A stretch of DNA of 64,000 nucleotides, taken from Acrocarpospora phusangensis. GTDB taxonomy: Bacteria; Actinomycetota; Actinomycetes; Streptosporangiales; Streptosporangiaceae. The position numbers were made by a program, and so were the translations under genes. The stretch covers positions 1-64,000 of the forward strand of contig NZ_BOOA01000023.1 of the NCBI RefSeq assembly GCF_016862995.1, in the 5' to 3' direction. The notes under the pieces were generated by a model. It saw only the letters and a list, made by a program, of their open reading frames with translations, was not told the origin of the DNA and did no database searches. Within the stretch, counting starts at the first letter, position 1, and the number at the start of each line of letters is the position of its first letter. Below, in pieces: positions 24,688 through 32,993 of this stretch.

Positions 24688-27362
24688 CGCCCGCTCCCGA
24701 CGCGGGCCGCGGACGCGACCAGCCAAGGGCGGGGGCCGCCGTGCCGCAGTCGCAGCAGGAAGCTGAGCGCGCCCGACATACCGACCTGGTAGTCCACACA
24801 GATCTGGGTGCCGGACTCGTCGGGGAGCAGCATCAGCCCGTCGAGGCGGGCGTGCCGGGCGTACAGGCAGGCGCCGAGCTGGTCGGCCCAGTCGCGGTAC
24901 GGCTCGTCCCCGACCGCATCGGCCATGTCGAGCAGGAACTGGCCGTTGCCGGCCAGCCCGTGGCAGGCCGCCGGCCCCGCCGACCACCGGGTCCGGTACA
25001 CGGCGGCGGCGGCCTCGCGAGCGAGGTCGAGCGCGTCCGGATGGCCGGTCGCCTGCCACAACCGCAGCAGGAACGTGCCGACGCCCGACGAGCCGCTGCA
25101 CAGCGCGTAGAGCAGTCCCTGGCCGGGCGGATCGGCACGGTCGGTGCGCCATCGCGCTCCCCACGGACCGTGCTCCGCGGCACGGATCAGGGTCTCGCCG
25201 GCGGCCGAAGCCGCCTCCAGACAGTCCTCCCGATCACCGGCGAGAGCCATGTCGAGCAGGAACGTGCCGACTCCGGCCACGCCGTGCGCGAAGCCGAAGT
25301 GGCTTATTCCCGCCAATGCCGAGTCGAAGGCATCGGGAACTGGCCAGAAGACGCCGTCCTCGGTGTGCGCCGCCGCGGCGAGCAGGCCGCCCGCGCAGTC
25401 GTCCGCCCGATCGAGGAAGACGTCGCGACCCGTGGCGTACCACAGGTGGAGCTGCGTCATCCCGGCACCGGCCGCGCCGTGGAAAACGTCCGGATTCGGC
25501 CAGCGGACGGGCAGCGACAGCGCCACCTCGGCGGCCAGGTCGGTGAGTTCCTCGTCGCCCAGCAGACGGCCCGCCTCCCCCAGCGCCCACGCCATACCCG
25601 ATTGCCCGAAGTAGAGCCCGGGAAGCACATGCGGGATCATGCGGCGGCGGCGCTGGAGCCAGCGCGCGACCCGATCGGCGGCCGACGCCAGTTCGGTCCG
25701 GCTGAGGGCGTCGCAGGCCTGGACGAGCAGGCCGAGCACACCGGCCGCTCCGTGTTGGACGTTGGTCGGCTCGGTGCTGGCTCCGAACGGGCCGCTCGGC
25801 CAGAGCCGGTCGGCGCCGTCCTCGCCCATCGCGGCGAGAATGTGCGCCAGCCCGTCATCGATCAGCCGGTCGTACGGCACCTGCGGCGCCGCGATCTGGC
25901 CGCGTGGCGGAGAGGCTTCGGCGAGAAAGTCCGTCAGCCGGCCGAGGGTCCACCGATCACCGGATCGCGCCGCGCACAGACCGCGGATCGCCGGTGCGAA
26001 CCACCGGGCGGCCGGGCGTCGCGCCTCGGCGATCTCCAGAGTCAGCGCGAGCCGTTCCGCGTCCGGCCTGGGTGGCGCGGAATCCGCGGCGAACGCGGGA
26101 ATGGCACCGGTCACCAGATAGAACAGGGTCGCGCCCAGTGAGAAGCAGTCAGCTTCAGGCCCGGGCGCGGGGTCGGCGGGGCCGGCCGAGACGCACTCGG
26201 GCGGAGCGAAGCCCGGGGTGTACCCCCGTGACGCCGGCCGGCCCGTCGGGGCAGCCAGCTCCGGATCGATGAGCAGCAACCGGTCGTCCGGAGTGACCAT
26301 GATGTTGTTGGGGTTGAAGTCGCGGTAGACCAGCCCGCGCCGGTGAACCTCGGCGAGCAGGCCGGTGAGCCGGGCGGCCAGTTCCTTCGTGCGCTCGAAC
26401 GTCAGGCCGCTCCCGTCGGGCACCTCGTTGACCTGCTGCCGCACCCATTCCGCCAGCGTGATGCCGGGCAGCAGGGATTCCACCAGGAAGGTGTGCTCCT
26501 CCTGGTCGAAGACCTCGATCAGTTCGGGGGTCAGGCCGGACAGCGTGCGGAGGGCGTCCGCTTCGCGGCGCAGGACGGCGCGGGCGTCGCTGCCGGTCAG
26601 CCCGGACGCGACGTGGGCACGGGCTTGCTTGATCACGACCATCTCGTCGCGGTCCCGGTCGAACGCCCGGTACACGCCTCCCCGGGAGGAGTGCCTGATG
26701 ACCTCGCGCACGACGTACCGGTCGTTGAGCAGCACGGGCCGGCCAGGTCCGGCCACCGCGGGCGGCTCCGGCAGCGGCGTCACCGCCCACTCCGGGGGGC
26801 AGAACCAGGGCTTGCGCACGTCGGGCACCGGCGCGCCGGACGGGTCCGCCAGCCGTGCCTCCCAGACCCCGTCGTTCGTCAGCGTCGGCACGCCGGTGAA
26901 AGCGCCGTACCGGTAGTGAACCAGCCCACCCCGCCGGTACGGACGGTCGGAGAGGATCGCCGGACCTGGCAGTCCCGCGGTGATCTGGTCCAGCGCCTCG
27001 ACGACCTGCCGGAAGTGCTCGTCGTCGCGGGGATAGGCGGTGATCACCTTGCCGCACTGCGCCCGGTCGTACCGGCCGCCCGTCAGCTCCTCCACGGACA
27101 CGGCCCGGGCCGGGAACTTGAAGGAGCAACCCAGCTCGGCGAGCGCCATGGCGGCCCGGTGCAGGACCTCCGGCGCGGACAGCGGTGTGGCGGAGACGTG
27201 CGCCTTCCAGCCCTGGATCCGCTTGGTGTGCCCAGGCGGTTCGACTCGGCACCAGAATTCGTCCTCGACCATGACCCAGCCCGGTCCACCGTGCTCGTCA
27301 AGGGCTGACCGGACCAGTGCCTGGAACGGGAACTGCAATGCACGCTCAGTCAGGGCGGCCAT
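24684..27362 (-). CDS. Lanthipeptide synthetase with lyase, kinase and LanC-like cyclase domains (class III/IV type)
   Basis: 892 residues from ATG 27362 (GGGAGAGG upstream). Residues about 45-210: phosphoSer/Thr lyase-type domain (GWKAHVSATPLSAP, AYPRDDEHF, ILSDRPYRRGGLVHYRYG). About 215-490: Ser/Thr kinase-like domain (VVIKQ Lys245, GLVYRDFNPNNIM with Asp348, LLIDPE with Asp366). About 520-892: cyclase with HGxxG repeats, FAHGVAG His693, and Cys755, Cys800 and His801 in ALCSGSSG and ACHGLAG. The Cys...Cys-His spacing (45) matches the zinc site of LanC enzymes, which class III LanKC proteins lack; this points to a class IV (LanL)-like or zinc-retaining LanKC enzyme. It phosphorylates and eliminates Ser/Thr, then adds Cys to form (methyl)lanthionine. 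Downstream genes are coupled. Confidence 0.92.
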   Translation of the reverse strand: MAALTERALQFPFQALVRSALDEHGGPGWVMVEDEFWCRVEPPGHTKRIQGWKAHVSATPLSAPEVLHRAAMALAELGCSFKFPARAVSVEELTGGRYDRAQCGKVITAYPRDDEHFRQVVEALDQITAGLPGPAILSDRPYRRGGLVHYRYGAFTGVPTLTNDGVWEARLADPSGAPVPDVRKPWFCPPEWAVTPLPEPPAVAGPGRPVLLNDRYVVREVIRHSSRGGVYRAFDRDRDEMVVIKQARAHVASGLTGSDARAVLRREADALRTLSGLTPELIEVFDQEEHTFLVESLLPGITLAEWVRQQVNEVPDGSGLTFERTKELAARLTGLLAEVHRRGLVYRDFNPNNIMVTPDDRLLLIDPELAAPTGRPASRGYTPGFAPPECVSAGPADPAPGPEADCFSLGATLFYLVTGAIPAFAADSAPPRPDAERLALTLEIAEARRPAARWFAPAIRGLCAARSGDRWTLGRLTDFLAEASPPRGQIAAPQVPYDRLIDDGLAHILAAMGEDGADRLWPSGPFGASTEPTNVQHGAAGVLGLLVQACDALSRTELASAADRVARWLQRRRRMIPHVLPGLYFGQSGMAWALGEAGRLLGDEELTDLAAEVALSLPVRWPNPDVFHGAAGAGMTQLHLWYATGRDVFLDRADDCAGGLLAAAAHTEDGVFWPVPDAFDSALAGISHFGFAHGVAGVGTFLLDMALAGDREDCLEAASAAGETLIRAAEHGPWGARWRTDRADPPGQGLLYALCSGSSGVGTFLLRLWQATGHPDALDLAREAAAAVYRTRWSAGPAACHGLAGNGQFLLDMADAVGDEPYRDWADQLGACLYARHARLDGLMLLPDESGTQICVDYQVGMSGALSFLLRLRHGGPRPWLVASAARVGSGR

Positions 27363-27438
27363 CCACCTCTCCCTTACGCTCACGTAGGCGTTTGGGAGTA
27401 AAGGTGGCCGGTGGCACTGGCGGACCGATGTGTGCGGA

Positions 27439-27480
27439 CTGGTCGCCTGCTGGTTCGCCCTGCTGGTTTCGCCTACTGGT
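27439..27480 (-). promoter_or_regulatory. SARP-type direct repeats upstream of the synthetase gene
   Basis: Four CTGGT cores (minus strand ACCAG) at 27439, 27450, 27463 and 27476, spaced 11, 13 and 13 bases. The ACCAG core is the same as in front of the regulator gene. SARP proteins bind direct repeats of about 11 bp period. The last copy lies in the end of the regulator gene. Confidence 0.7.
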
Positions 27481-30346
27481 CGAGCAGGCGCAGGCTGGCC
27501 CGGATCTTCTCGGTGTCGCAGTCGACGAACGCGGGCTCGCCGAGCTCGTCGAGCAGGTTCAGGGCACGCCGCCACGACGACCGCGTCGCGTCCACCTCGC
27601 CCGCCGCCAACTGGGTCTCACCGAGCTTGGCCAGTGTGTCGGCCTCGTAATGGCGGATGCCGAGATCCTGGTACAGGCCGAGTGCGCGCCGATAGCAGGC
27701 GGTGGCCTCGGCGTATCCGCCGAGGGCGTGGTGGATGAATCCGAGGCTGTCCCACGTGTCGGCCTCGCCCTGACCGTCGCCGATCTCCTGGTGGAGGGCG
27801 AGCGCCTGCTCGCATCGGGCGAGCGCCCGCTCGTGGTCGCCCAGGGTGGTGTGGTAGAAGCAGATCATGTTGAGGGTGTTGGCCTGCCCCGCGCGATGTC
27901 CCGCGGTCTGGTAGTCGGCGTAGGCCCGCTGGGCCTGGTCCAAGGCCTCACCATAGCGGCCCTCTCGCGCCGACGCGTAGCTCGTGCCGAGCATGGCGTG
28001 GGCCTGGCCCACGCGGTCGCCGGCCTCTTCGAACAGGTCGAACGCCCTGGCGAAGTGGACCCGGGCGTCGTCGTACCGCCCCTGGCGGGTGCGGGCGCGG
28101 CCGATACCACGATGAGCCCTCGCCTGCGCGGCCGAGTCAGCGAGCCGCCTCGCGGCATCGAGGGCGAGATGCTGGGTAGCGGCCCAGTCGGCCCAGTGGC
28201 CGCGCCGGTTGAAGAACTCCTCCATCGCCCAGGCCAGCTGCCACGCGTGGGCGTCCCAGCCCTGGGTGGCCGCCATGCCGACGGCGGTCAGCAGCGCCGC
28301 GTGTTCCGTGGTGAACCAGACCAGCGCCGCATTGTGATCGGACAAGTGCTCGGGCGTCACTCCCTGAGCGGGGGCGTTGAGGACGGGACGGTCTTGATGG
28401 AGGTTGAGCAGCAGCGCCGCCGAGGACGCCGTGTGCAGGTAGTAGTCCAGCAACCGGCAGATCGCCGCACGCTGCAAGACCGCCGCTTCGAACCTGCCCA
28501 CGAGTTCGGCGGCGTATGCGCGGAGCAGGTCATGCGTCCTGAATCGGCCGAGACTGGGCTCGTCGACCAGGTGCGCGTGTGCCAGGTCGGCGAGCAGGGA
28601 CCGCGCCGTGGCCATGGGAACACCGGCGAGGCTGGCGGCCGCGGCGACGGTGATGTCCGGCCCCGGATACAGCCCCAGCAACCGGAACAACGTCGCCGCC
28701 GGCTCCGCCAAAGCGCGGTAGGACATCGAGAACACGGCCCGCACATCGCTGGCCGGATCCTCGCCTGCCAGCGCGTCCAGGGTGTTCCGCGCGGCGCGCA
28801 GTTGCGCTGCCAGCTCGGCCAGGGGAACCCTCGGATCGACGGCGGCCCTGGCGGTGGCCACCGCCAGGGCGAGCGGAAGCCGTCCGCACGCATCGATGAT
28901 CTCGTGCACCGCGGCCAGCTCCGCCGCGATCCGATCCGCACCCAGGCGGCGGGCCATGAGCTCGCGGGAGTCGGCGCTGGGCAGCAGGTCCAGCGCCAGC
29001 GGCCGGGCGCCCTCGATGGCGATCATGCTCGTGAGCCGGTTCCTGCTGGTCACGATCACGAAGCAGCCACGCGCCCCGGGCAGCAAGGGACGAACCTGGT
29101 CGGCGTCGCGGGCGTTGTCCAGCACGAGCAGCACACACTTGTCGGCCAGTACGCTGCGGTAGAGCCCTGTCAGCGCGCTCGGGGAGGTCGGCATCTGCTG
29201 GGGTGACACCCCCAGAGCATCCAGGAATCCCTCCATCACCTCGGTCGGCTTCAGCGGCGCACCGACCGGATCAAACCCGCGCAGATTCACGTAGAGCTGG
29301 CCATCGGCGAACTCGTCGCGGACACGATGGCCCCAGTGCACCGCGAGCGCCGTCTTCCCCACTCCCACCATCCCCGAGATCGCGGCGATGACGACGGATG
29401 ACGTACCAGTGTTCGGCTCTTTCGCCAGGAGGGCGTCGAGCCAGCCCAGTTGTTCGGCCCGGCCGGTGAAAACCGGGACGTCGGCGGGCAACTGCGCGGG
29501 CTTGGGGCGACGGTGCGCGAGGCCGACAGGTACGCCGACCTGCGGGGCCGGGATCTCGGTGGCCCAAGCGTTGACGGTCACCCCGCCGGCGGTCACCACA
29601 TCGTCGCGTAACAGGGCGGCGTGTGCGGCGGCCAGCTCCGGGCCGGGATCGACGCCGAGCTCATCGACCAGGCGCTGCCTCATGGCCTGGTAGACGGCGA
29701 AGGCCCGGGAACGTTGTCCGGCCGCGCCGTACGCGCGGATGAGCCGAGCCCACGCCGCCTCGTCCAATGGCTGGTCGACGGCGGCTTCCTCAAGCACGAG
29801 CACGGCCTCATCGGCGGCGCCCATGGCCAGCATCGCCTCGCCGTACTGTGCCAGAGCCGTGCGCCGCTGCTCGACCAGGGCGGTCACCTTGGGGTGCCCC
29901 GCCAGCACCGGGATATCGGCCAGCGGTGCGCCCCGCCACAGCCTCAGGGCTTCCGCGAGCAGCGCCGTGACCTGCCGGAAGTCGCCGTGACGCCGACTCG
30001 CCGTCGCGGTGGCGACGAGGTCGCGGAACCGGGACAGGTCAAGATCTACATCGGACAGCTCCAACGCGTAACCATCGCCCACCATCGGCAGGATCGCGCT
30101 CCGGGCGTGGGACGCCCGGTCTGGCTCCAGCGCCCGGCGCAGGTGCTTGACCCTGGTTTGGATCATGTTCGTAGCGCTGGGCGGCGGCCGTTCGCCCCAG
30201 AGAGTCCGGATCAACTCTTCTCTCGACAAGGGATGGCCGCCTGCCAGCGCCAGCAGGCCGAGCACCGCACGCTGTCCCGCCGAGCCGATGTCGATCGGGT
30301 CCTCACCGCGCCATATTCTGACCGGGCCGAGTATCTGCATGCGCAT
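27473..30346 (-). CDS. SARP/AfsR-type regulator with NB-ARC and TPR domains
   Basis: 957 residues. N-terminal OmpR-type winged helix (MQILGPVRIWRGEDPIDIGS, EELIRTLWGERPPPSATNMIQTRVKHLRRAL), bacterial activator domain (about 100-245), NB-ARC ATPase (P-loop ISGMVGVGKTALAVHWGH near 330, CVLLVLDNARDADQVRPLLPG, VIVTSRNRLTS) and C-terminal TPR repeats (ARVHFARAFDLFEEAGDRVGQA, CFYHTTLGDHERALARCEQAL). Such large SARPs activate secondary-metabolite clusters. It heads the lanthipeptide cluster and has direct repeats in its own promoter and before the synthetase gene, suggesting self-control and cluster activation. Confidence 0.93.
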   Translation of the reverse strand: MRMQILGPVRIWRGEDPIDIGSAGQRAVLGLLALAGGHPLSREELIRTLWGERPPPSATNMIQTRVKHLRRALEPDRASHARSAILPMVGDGYALELSDVDLDLSRFRDLVATATASRRHGDFRQVTALLAEALRLWRGAPLADIPVLAGHPKVTALVEQRRTALAQYGEAMLAMGAADEAVLVLEEAAVDQPLDEAAWARLIRAYGAAGQRSRAFAVYQAMRQRLVDELGVDPGPELAAAHAALLRDDVVTAGGVTVNAWATEIPAPQVGVPVGLAHRRPKPAQLPADVPVFTGRAEQLGWLDALLAKEPNTGTSSVVIAAISGMVGVGKTALAVHWGHRVRDEFADGQLYVNLRGFDPVGAPLKPTEVMEGFLDALGVSPQQMPTSPSALTGLYRSVLADKCVLLVLDNARDADQVRPLLPGARGCFVIVTSRNRLTSMIAIEGARPLALDLLPSADSRELMARRLGADRIAAELAAVHEIIDACGRLPLALAVATARAAVDPRVPLAELAAQLRAARNTLDALAGEDPASDVRAVFSMSYRALAEPAATLFRLLGLYPGPDITVAAAASLAGVPMATARSLLADLAHAHLVDEPSLGRFRTHDLLRAYAAELVGRFEAAVLQRAAICRLLDYYLHTASSAALLLNLHQDRPVLNAPAQGVTPEHLSDHNAALVWFTTEHAALLTAVGMAATQGWDAHAWQLAWAMEEFFNRRGHWADWAATQHLALDAARRLADSAAQARAHRGIGRARTRQGRYDDARVHFARAFDLFEEAGDRVGQAHAMLGTSYASAREGRYGEALDQAQRAYADYQTAGHRAGQANTLNMICFYHTTLGDHERALARCEQALALHQEIGDGQGEADTWDSLGFIHHALGGYAEATACYRRALGLYQDLGIRHYEADTLAKLGETQLAAGEVDATRSSWRRALNLLDELGEPAFVDCDTEKIRASLRLLDQ

Positions 30347-30381
30347 GACTGCCTCCCGTCACACACGACTGACGGTGCGGC

Positions 30382-30439
30382 GACCAGTCGGCGACCAGTC
30401 GCCAGTCAATCAAGCAGGCTAACGTCAAACCGACCAGAA
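30382..30439 (-). promoter_or_regulatory. SARP-type direct repeats in the regulator promoter
   Basis: GACCAGTC at 30382-30389 and 30393-30400 (exact 11-base period), followed by GCCAGTC at 30401-30407 and ACCAGAA at 30433. They lie 36 or more bases before the regulator start, between it and a divergent small reading frame. Confidence 0.72.
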
Positions 30440-30465
30440 ACAACTAGCGCCATTTAGGACGTTCC

Positions 30466-30594
30466 ATGACTCGGCTTCGTCGCATTCTCTTGGCCGTGCT
30501 GCTCGTGGCCGTGACCTCGGGCTCCTTCGTCACTGTGGTCGCCACAGGGCCGGCATCGGCCGGCATCGGCCATTGCAGCGGCTGCAATCCCTGA
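30466..30594 (+). CDS. Very small putative secreted peptide
   Basis: 42 codons: a basic start (MTRLRRILLA), hydrophobic core (VLLVAVTSGSFVTVVA) and a TGPASA cleavage site, leaving a ten-residue mature end with two Cys (CSGC). AGGAC sits before the ATG. It is divergent from the SARP gene and shares the SARP-repeat region. It could be a real short secreted peptide tied to the cluster or the remnant of a longer secreted protein; an 11-base duplication in the signal region supports decay. Confidence 0.42.
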   Translation: MTRLRRILLAVLLVAVTSGSFVTVVATGPASAGIGHCSGCNP

Positions 30595-30746
30595 CGAACG
30601 CTTCAAAAGTCAGTGGCCTCCAGTTGATCAACGGCCTGAGCGAGGCTCGCACACGGACGTGATCTGACTCACGAAGTCCTGGCAGGTCCCCATCTGATGC
30701 GCCGGTGTCCTGAACCGGATCTCAGGCTTATCCGCTTCCCCCAAAA

Positions 30747-30775
30747 GCCCAGGCCACTAGCATTGTGACCTGGGC
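30747..30775 (-). terminator. Terminator-like hairpin next to the tRNA-Arg remnant
   Basis: GCCCAGGCCAC (30747-30757) pairs with GTGACCTGGGC (30765-30775), one mismatch; on the minus strand it is followed by TTTT. Same arrangement as the terminator of the intact tRNA-Arg, so it may be its duplicated and diverged copy. Confidence 0.6.
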
Positions 30776-30782
30776 CTTTCTG

Positions 30783-30822
30783 GCGCGGCCGGGAGAACTA
30801 GAACCTCAACCTCTGATCTGTA
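30783..30822 (-). pseudogene. tRNA-Arg 3'-half remnant (attachment-site duplicate)
   Basis: The plus-strand text GCGCGGCCGGGAGAACTAG, GAACCTCAACCTCTGATCTGTAG aligns with the T-arm/acceptor/anticodon part of the tRNA-Arg at 31210-31282, with about ten substitutions. Duplicated tRNA 3' ends are the hallmark of integration by tyrosine recombinases. Confidence 0.65.
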
Positions 30823-30914
30823 GGGAAGATTTCACCGCGATCCACCGGGTGGATCTTCACCTCACATCTTGGGAACGCGCGGCCGAGAGCACTCGAGCCC
30901 ACAACCGGAAGAAG

Positions 30915-31031
30915 ACTTGGTCTACCAGTCCCTTGGAGCGGCTCAACCGGGAGATCACACACCGCTCCGACGTCGTCGGACTCTTCCCCAACCCTGCCGC
31001 CCTGGCCCGCCTGGCCGACCCGTCCTGGTGA
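30915..31031 (+). pseudogene. IS256-family (Mutator) transposase C-terminal fragment
   Basis: The frame codes STSPLERLNREITHRSDVVG followed by LFPNPAALARLADPSW and a stop. The NPLERLN-E-RRT-DVVGIFPN motif near the C terminus of IS256-type transposases is plainly recognisable. Everything upstream is missing. Confidence 0.78.
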
Positions 31032-31126
31032 TGACGATGGATGTCTACACCCAGATCTCCAGCCCAGAGACCTGCCAGGCGCTCGGTTGGCTCAACTCCA
31101 GCCTCGATGGTGACCACGACAGCTGA
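31028..31126 (+). pseudogene. Tyrosine integrase C-terminal fragment
   Basis: Codes for MTMDVYTQISSPETCQALGW followed by LNSSLDG and a stop. TMDVYTQISSxxTxxALxxLxxxL is the usual tail after the catalytic Tyr region of phage/ICE integrases. It ends 84 bases from tRNA-Arg, the normal place for an integrase gene beside its attachment site. Confidence 0.72.
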
Positions 31127-31168
31127 GCGCCGAAGCGGTTGCTGTTTGAGCTGCTGTACGGAGATCAA

Positions 31169-31201
31169 AAAGGCCCATCGCGATGATCGCAATGGGCCTT
31201 T
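31169..31201 (-). terminator. Rho-independent terminator of tRNA-Arg
   Basis: AAAGGCCCAT pairs with ATGGGCCTTT, with an inner GCGAT/ATCGC stem; on the minus strand the hairpin is followed by a T-run. It begins nine bases after the tRNA 3' end. Confidence 0.9.
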
Positions 31202-31209
31202 GAGCTGGG

Positions 31210-31282
31210 CGCGGCCGAGAGGACTCGAACCCCTAACCTTCTGATCCGTAGTCAGATGCTCTATCCATTGAGCTACGGCCGC
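31210..31282 (-). tRNA. tRNA-Arg(ACG)
   Basis: 73 bases on the minus strand. Acceptor GCGGCCG/CGGCCGC, D-stem GCTC/GAGC, anticodon stem TCTGA/TCAGA with loop CTACGGA (anticodon ACG), T-arm AGGGG-TTCGAGT-CCTCT. CCA is not encoded. Its 3' part is duplicated about 430 bases away. Confidence 0.95.
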
Positions 31283-31829
31283 TTGGCTGCTGCCTCTGAC
31301 CTGCTGGTCGCTGGCAACGGATCCAACTGTACCAGTCGTACACGGCTGATCGAGCCAATTATCCCGTGGGCACGCCGCCGCCACAGCACTGTGGTTGATC
31401 TTCATGGAGATAGGTCACCAGGAGCCCGTGATCAGGGCAAGGAACATGATCACGCTGGTCAGGCAGAGGCTGCCCGACCCTGGCCGGCGACCTTACTTCG
31501 AGAGGGCCGCGATCTCGGACATGGACAGAAGTGCCGGCACCCGCTAGGGCCCTCCGATCCGATACCCGATCAGCGGCCCCCGCACGAGACGCCTCATGAC
31601 CACGATGATGTACGTCCGTCCAGTCCCGTTTCCGGCAGATCCCCACAACCCCAGACAAGACGCACCCCCAGTTCATCGACGATGCCGCGTCGCACGTCCG
31701 GACACGATTCAGGGTGCCCCGACCAGGGGAGGGTTAGATGCCCCCGCCAAGAAGGCCCAAAGTTCTTGAGGCGCGGGCGTGGAGTGCAACGGCCCGGGCT
31801 ATGAAAAGGGATAAATCGACCTCAACCCG
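31283..31829. other. 547 bases without a recognisable gene
   Basis: I see no RNA gene, no convincing frame with a ribosome site and no clear repeat here. Composition is a little lower in GC than the neighbours. It probably holds the tRNA-Arg promoter and decayed sequence. Confidence 0.5.
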
Positions 31830-32357
31830 ATGGGGCTGATGCTGATGAACCTAGGCATCGTCGTGACGGCCGCGAGCCTTCTCGTCGTGCTGTTCGTCGT
31901 ACAGGCCGTACGGCGACGCCGGGAGGATCTTGAGACCGAGCGGGTGCTGGCCGAGAAAGTCGAGGGGACACTGGGCGCCGACGGGCGTGGTCTCGCGGAT
32001 GCGATGGTGCTGGTGAATAGGTCGCGGCAGGCGGGGCTGATGGCGCGGCTTCATGTGTCGGGGGCGCCGCGGCAGTTGCCGCCGAGCGTGGATCTGGCGG
32101 GGTATCGCATCGTTCAGGAAGCGTTGACCAATGCGCTGGAGCACCGGACGGACGCGGCCACCGTGACGATCAGATACCAAACAGGGGAGATCGTTCTCAC
32201 GGTGGACAGCCCGGTCGGGGGGCGACCGACACGGCATTCCGGGGTGAAGCGAATGCGCGAGCGGGCGGATCCGGTCGGCGGGACGGTGCGGGCGGGGCCG
32301 TATCGGGGAGGCTGGCGGGTTCAGGCGCACCTGCCCACGGAGCTCAACCCGTCGTGA
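31830..32357 (+). pseudogene. Truncated NarL-type sensor kinase, paralogue of the kinase at 32994
   Basis: 175 residues: one membrane helix (GIVVTAASLLVVLFVVQAV), then directly an ATPase domain (QLPPSVDLAGYRIVQEALTN with ALEH, then RMRERADPVGG, GGWRVQAHLP). Each motif has a close counterpart in the neighbouring kinase, but the phospho-accepting His box and most of the sensor region are missing. No ribosome site is seen. It is either a relic of a tandem duplication with an internal deletion or, less likely, an ATPase-only protein. Confidence 0.68.
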
Positions 32358-32883
32358 CTTCCTTCTTCGGCCAGAGGGTGTAGGTGATCGGCCAGAGGGC
32401 GGCGATCACCGGGATGCGCAGCGCGGCGAGCATGAAGTCGGCCAAAGCCTCCGTACGCGATGAGTCCCCAACCATCACAATCGCGCCCAAAAGCAGAACA
32501 CAGGAGATTCCGTACGCGAGGACGATCTTTAGCCAGAACCCCCACTCGTAGCGGGTACGCGCGGACCCACCCGAAGGGGGCTTCCAAGGCGCCGGGCCAC
32601 CCGCGAACCGATGGGCGACATGTTCGTCCACCCACCGAACTGTCCGATGACCGAACACGACGGAGTATCCCAAGTACGCGGCCGCGAGCCCGTGCTGCCA
32701 CGTCGCCACCGCACCGGACCGCATGTCGATCACCGCCGCCACCAGCAGCACCACGTCGATCAACGGCACACACAGCAGCAGAACGGCACTTACCCGCTTC
32801 AACCGCAGGCCGTACCGGGCGAGCAGGCCGAGCCCGAGGAACACCCAGAAGCCGACCTCGCACGCGATGATCAGTCCCAGCAC
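32344..32883 (-). CDS. Integral membrane protein of unknown function
   Basis: 179 residues with about five hydrophobic helices (LGLIIACEVGFWVFLGLGLLARYG, VSAVLLLCVPLIDVVLLVAAVID, HGLAAAYLGYSVVFGHRTVRW, WLKIVLAYGISCVLLLGAIVMVG, FMLAALRIPVIAALWPITYTLW). GTG 32883 is chosen because AAGGAGG lies eight bases upstream; GTG 32892 would sit against that site. Divergent from the sensor kinase. I do not recognise a named family. Confidence 0.75.
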   Translation of the reverse strand: MLGLIIACEVGFWVFLGLGLLARYGLRLKRVSAVLLLCVPLIDVVLLVAAVIDMRSGAVATWQHGLAAAYLGYSVVFGHRTVRWVDEHVAHRFAGGPAPWKPPSGGSARTRYEWGFWLKIVLAYGISCVLLLGAIVMVGDSSRTEALADFMLAALRIPVIAALWPITYTLWPKKEVTTG

Positions 32884-32993
32884 GCCGAACACCTCCTTGA
32901 TTCAATCGTCGATGTCCGGTGCCCCGCCTTCCTCGTCAACTTGAACGAACCGGGATACATCCTTCGATGTACGCCGGATGGTGAGATAGAGGC

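Larger units (their letters stand above)
30595..31209. other. Decayed integrative-element scar, no intact gene
   Basis: Between the small peptide frame and tRNA-Arg lie a hairpin, a degenerate duplicate of the tRNA-Arg 3' part, an IS256-type transposase tail, an integrase tail and the tRNA terminator, each listed separately. The remaining bases show nothing further. Confidence 0.65.

Noticed and set aside
27473-30346. LuxR-type LAL regulator instead of SARP
   Set aside because: N-terminal winged helix plus activator domain and NB-ARC fit SARP/AfsR; no C-terminal LuxR HTH is present.
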